Shown here one piece after another: positions 62,510 to 64,000 of a DNA stretch of 64,000 nt. Position 1 is the first letter of the stretch; each line of letters starts with the position of its first letter. This stretch comes from Bradyrhizobium algeriense (GTDB taxonomy: Bacteria; Pseudomonadota; Alphaproteobacteria; Rhizobiales; Xanthobacteraceae), in contig NZ_PYCN01000030.1 in NCBI RefSeq assembly GCF_003062295.1, positions 1 through 64,000 on the forward strand. The letters run 5' to 3'. Under the pieces are notes generated by a model, which had not been told where the DNA came from, ran no database searches, and saw only the letters and a list, made by a program, of their open reading frames with translations. Made by a program: the position numbers and the translations under genes.

Positions 62510-63346
62510 ATGAAGATGTCGAGTGGCCTGATGGGCCGGCGATTGCTGGGGTTGACGGTGGCGGGCATGGCGCTCGCAGCCGGCGGGGCGGCTTTTGGGG
62601 CACAGCCCAAGCCGTGGGAAATGACGCTGCAGGAAGCCGCGACCCCCGTGATGGAAAGCATCATCAGCTTCCATAACTTGCTGCTGGTGCTCATCACGCT
62701 GATCACCCTGTTCGTGCTGGTGCTGTTGGTCATCGTGGTGGTGAAGTTCAACGCCAAGGCCAATCCGGTCCCCTCCAGGACCACCCACCACACGCTGATC
62801 GAGGTGGCCTGGACGCTGATCCCGGTGCTGATCCTGGTCGCCATCGCGGTGCCGTCGTTCCGCCTCTTGTTCCTGCAGCTCGACATTCCCAAGGCTGACC
62901 TCACGGTAAAGGCCACCGGCAAGCAGTGGTACTGGAGCTACGCCTATCCGGATAACGGCAAGTTCGAATTCGATTCGCTGATGGCGGCCGACAAGCAGCC
63001 GCGCCTGCTCGGCGTCGACAACGAGATGGTGGTGCCGGTCAACAAGGTGATCCGGGTCCAGACCACCGGCGCGGACGTCATTCACGCGTTCGCGGTGCCG
63101 TCGTTCGGCATCAAGATCGACTCGATCCCCGGCCGTCTCAACGAGACCTGGTTCAAGGCCACCAAGGTCGGCATGTATTACGGCCAGTGCTCGGAACTGT
63201 GCGGCAAGGACCACGCCTTCATGCCGATCGCGGTGCGGGTGGTGACCGATCAGGAATTCGCTTCCTGGGTTGAGGCGGCGCAGAAGAAATATGCGACCAA
63301 CCCGGCGAATACCTTCGCCTCGGCTGGTGGTCAGGCCGCGCAGTAA
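62510..63346 (+). CDS. ctaC: Cytochrome c oxidase subunit II
   Basis: 278 residues from ATG 62510 (AAGGGAGC); ATG 62474 is less likely. Signal peptide near residues 10-31, two membrane helices (LLLVLITLITLFVLVLLVIVVVKF; EVAWTLIPVLILVAIAVPSF) and a cupredoxin domain with the CuA ligands: VIHAFAVPS and GQCSELCGKDHAFMP (two Cys, His, Met). It accepts electrons from cytochrome c. First gene of the aa3 operon; SCO1 elsewhere in the window would metallate it. Confidence 0.97.
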   Translation: MKMSSGLMGRRLLGLTVAGMALAAGGAAFGAQPKPWEMTLQEAATPVMESIISFHNLLLVLITLITLFVLVLLVIVVVKFNAKANPVPSRTTHHTLIEVAWTLIPVLILVAIAVPSFRLLFLQLDIPKADLTVKATGKQWYWSYAYPDNGKFEFDSLMAADKQPRLLGVDNEMVVPVNKVIRVQTTGADVIHAFAVPSFGIKIDSIPGRLNETWFKATKVGMYYGQCSELCGKDHAFMPIAVRVVTDQEFASWVEAAQKKYATNPANTFASAGGQAAQ

Positions 63347-63428
63347 GGCGCGGCCAAGGGACAGCTAAGGGACAAGGGCGACGGGACCTGAAAAGGTCCG
63401 AAAAGGGACTGCAAGGCAGGATTTCAAA

Positions 63429-64000
63429 ATGGCAACGACGACACACGACGATCACGCCCATGATGACCACGCCCATGCCAATCCGACCGGATGGCGGCGC
63501 TGGGTCTATTCGACGAACCATAAGGACATCGGCACGATGTACCTTATCTTCGCGATCTTCGCGGGTGTCATCGGTGCGGCGATGTCGATCGCGATCCGCA
63601 TCGAGCTGATGTATCCCGGCGTCCAGTTCTTCCACGAATCCCACACCTATAATGTGTTCGTGACCTCGCACGGCCTGATCATGATCTTCTTCATGGTGAT
63701 GCCGGCGATGATCGGCGGCTTCGGCAACTGGTTCGTGCCGCTGATGATCGGCGCGCCCGACATGGCGTTCCCGCGCATGAACAACATTTCGTTCTGGCTG
63801 CTGCCGGCGTCCTTCGCGCTGCTGTTGATGTCGACCTTCGTCGAGGGTGAGCCGGGCGCCAACGGCGTCGGCGCGGGCTGGACCATCTACGCGCCGCTGT
63901 CGACCTCGGGCCATCCGGGGCCGGCGGTAGATTTCGCGATCCTGTCGCTGCATCTGGCCGGCGCCTCCTCGATCCTCGGCGCCATCAACTTCATCACCAC
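63429..64000 (+). CDS. ctaD: Cytochrome c oxidase subunit I (partial, runs off the right edge)
   Basis: ATG 63429, 82 bp after ctaC. The first about 190 residues are present: a His/Asp-rich start (THDDHAHDDHAHAN), then RRWVYSTNHKDIGTMYLIFAIFAG (first helix), NVFVTSHGLIMIFFMVMPAMIGGFGNWFVPLMIGAPDMAFPRMNNISFWLLP (His of the low-spin haem a and the D-channel Asn/Asp region). The binuclear-centre ligands are beyond the window. Confidence 0.97.
   Translation, partial: MATTTHDDHAHDDHAHANPTGWRRWVYSTNHKDIGTMYLIFAIFAGVIGAAMSIAIRIELMYPGVQFFHESHTYNVFVTSHGLIMIFFMVMPAMIGGFGNWFVPLMIGAPDMAFPRMNNISFWLLPASFALLLMSTFVEGEPGANGVGAGWTIYAPLSTSGHPGPAVDFAILSLHLAGASSILGAINFIT

Overview
The window looks like a chromosome segment of a Bradyrhizobium-type alphaproteobacterium (order Hyphomicrobiales). 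This rests on the circularly permuted two-piece tmRNA, class I lysyl-tRNA synthetase, PodJ-type polarity protein, plant-type glutamate-cysteine ligase, IalB protein, TIGR02186/TauE pair, very high G+C, and many intergenic palindromes of the kind usual in Bradyrhizobium. Identification is by reading only; no database search was possible.

Layout. 1-4.8 kb is visibly more A+T-rich and looks acquired: a possible IS end, a decayed tyrosine-recombinase gene, then a UbiA-type prenyltransferase with a degenerate HAD domain next to a large glycosyltransferase-like membrane protein. The permuted ssrA (tmRNA) gene with its own terminator follows at about 4.9-5.27 kb. From there on the DNA is ordinary high-GC chromosome: membrane protein, chemotaxis receptor, an ECF sigma/DUF4142/cupredoxin operon (8.1-9.8 kb), a PHA-synthase-like hydrolase, RidA, FAD dehydrogenase, SCO1, an orphan solute-binding protein, LysRS-I, alpha-carbonic anhydrase, class II aldolase, an S24 (LexA-like) repressor coupled to a Mug-family glycosylase, DUF952-pyrD, a MATE exporter and an MBL hydrolase.

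26-34.7 kb carries the four genes of the known ligase-associated DNA damage response set: ATP-dependent ligase and MBL exonuclease on the minus strand, DEXH (Lhr-core) helicase and PdeM phosphoesterase on the plus strand. They are split by a TPR methyltransferase and an orphan ABC substrate-binding protein. The ligase gene contains an in-frame palindromic repeat insertion of about 140 bp, and the helicase has a smaller insertion that may be similar.

34.8-46 kb: LysR with EamA exporter and MBL protein, a divergent Nramp-family transporter, TIGR02186/TauE, a ClpP-fold-like membrane protein, and a PodJ-like polar organiser. 45.7-52.5 kb: a PadR regulator divergent from an acyl-CoA dehydrogenase, thiolase and FadB-type beta-oxidation operon. 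52.6-55.3 kb: a glutathione block (beta-class GST, MarR, GshA) with a mirrored operator. 55.6-61.4 kb: PAN-domain protein, nucleotidyltransferase, LepB-TldD, and an HxlR/DoxX/DsrE-like/TlpA redox cluster. The right end holds IalB and the start of the aa3 oxidase operon (ctaC, ctaD; ctaD runs off the window).

No CRISPR array, tRNA, rRNA or intact transposase was seen. Starts were adjusted by ribosome-binding sites and overlaps where stated.
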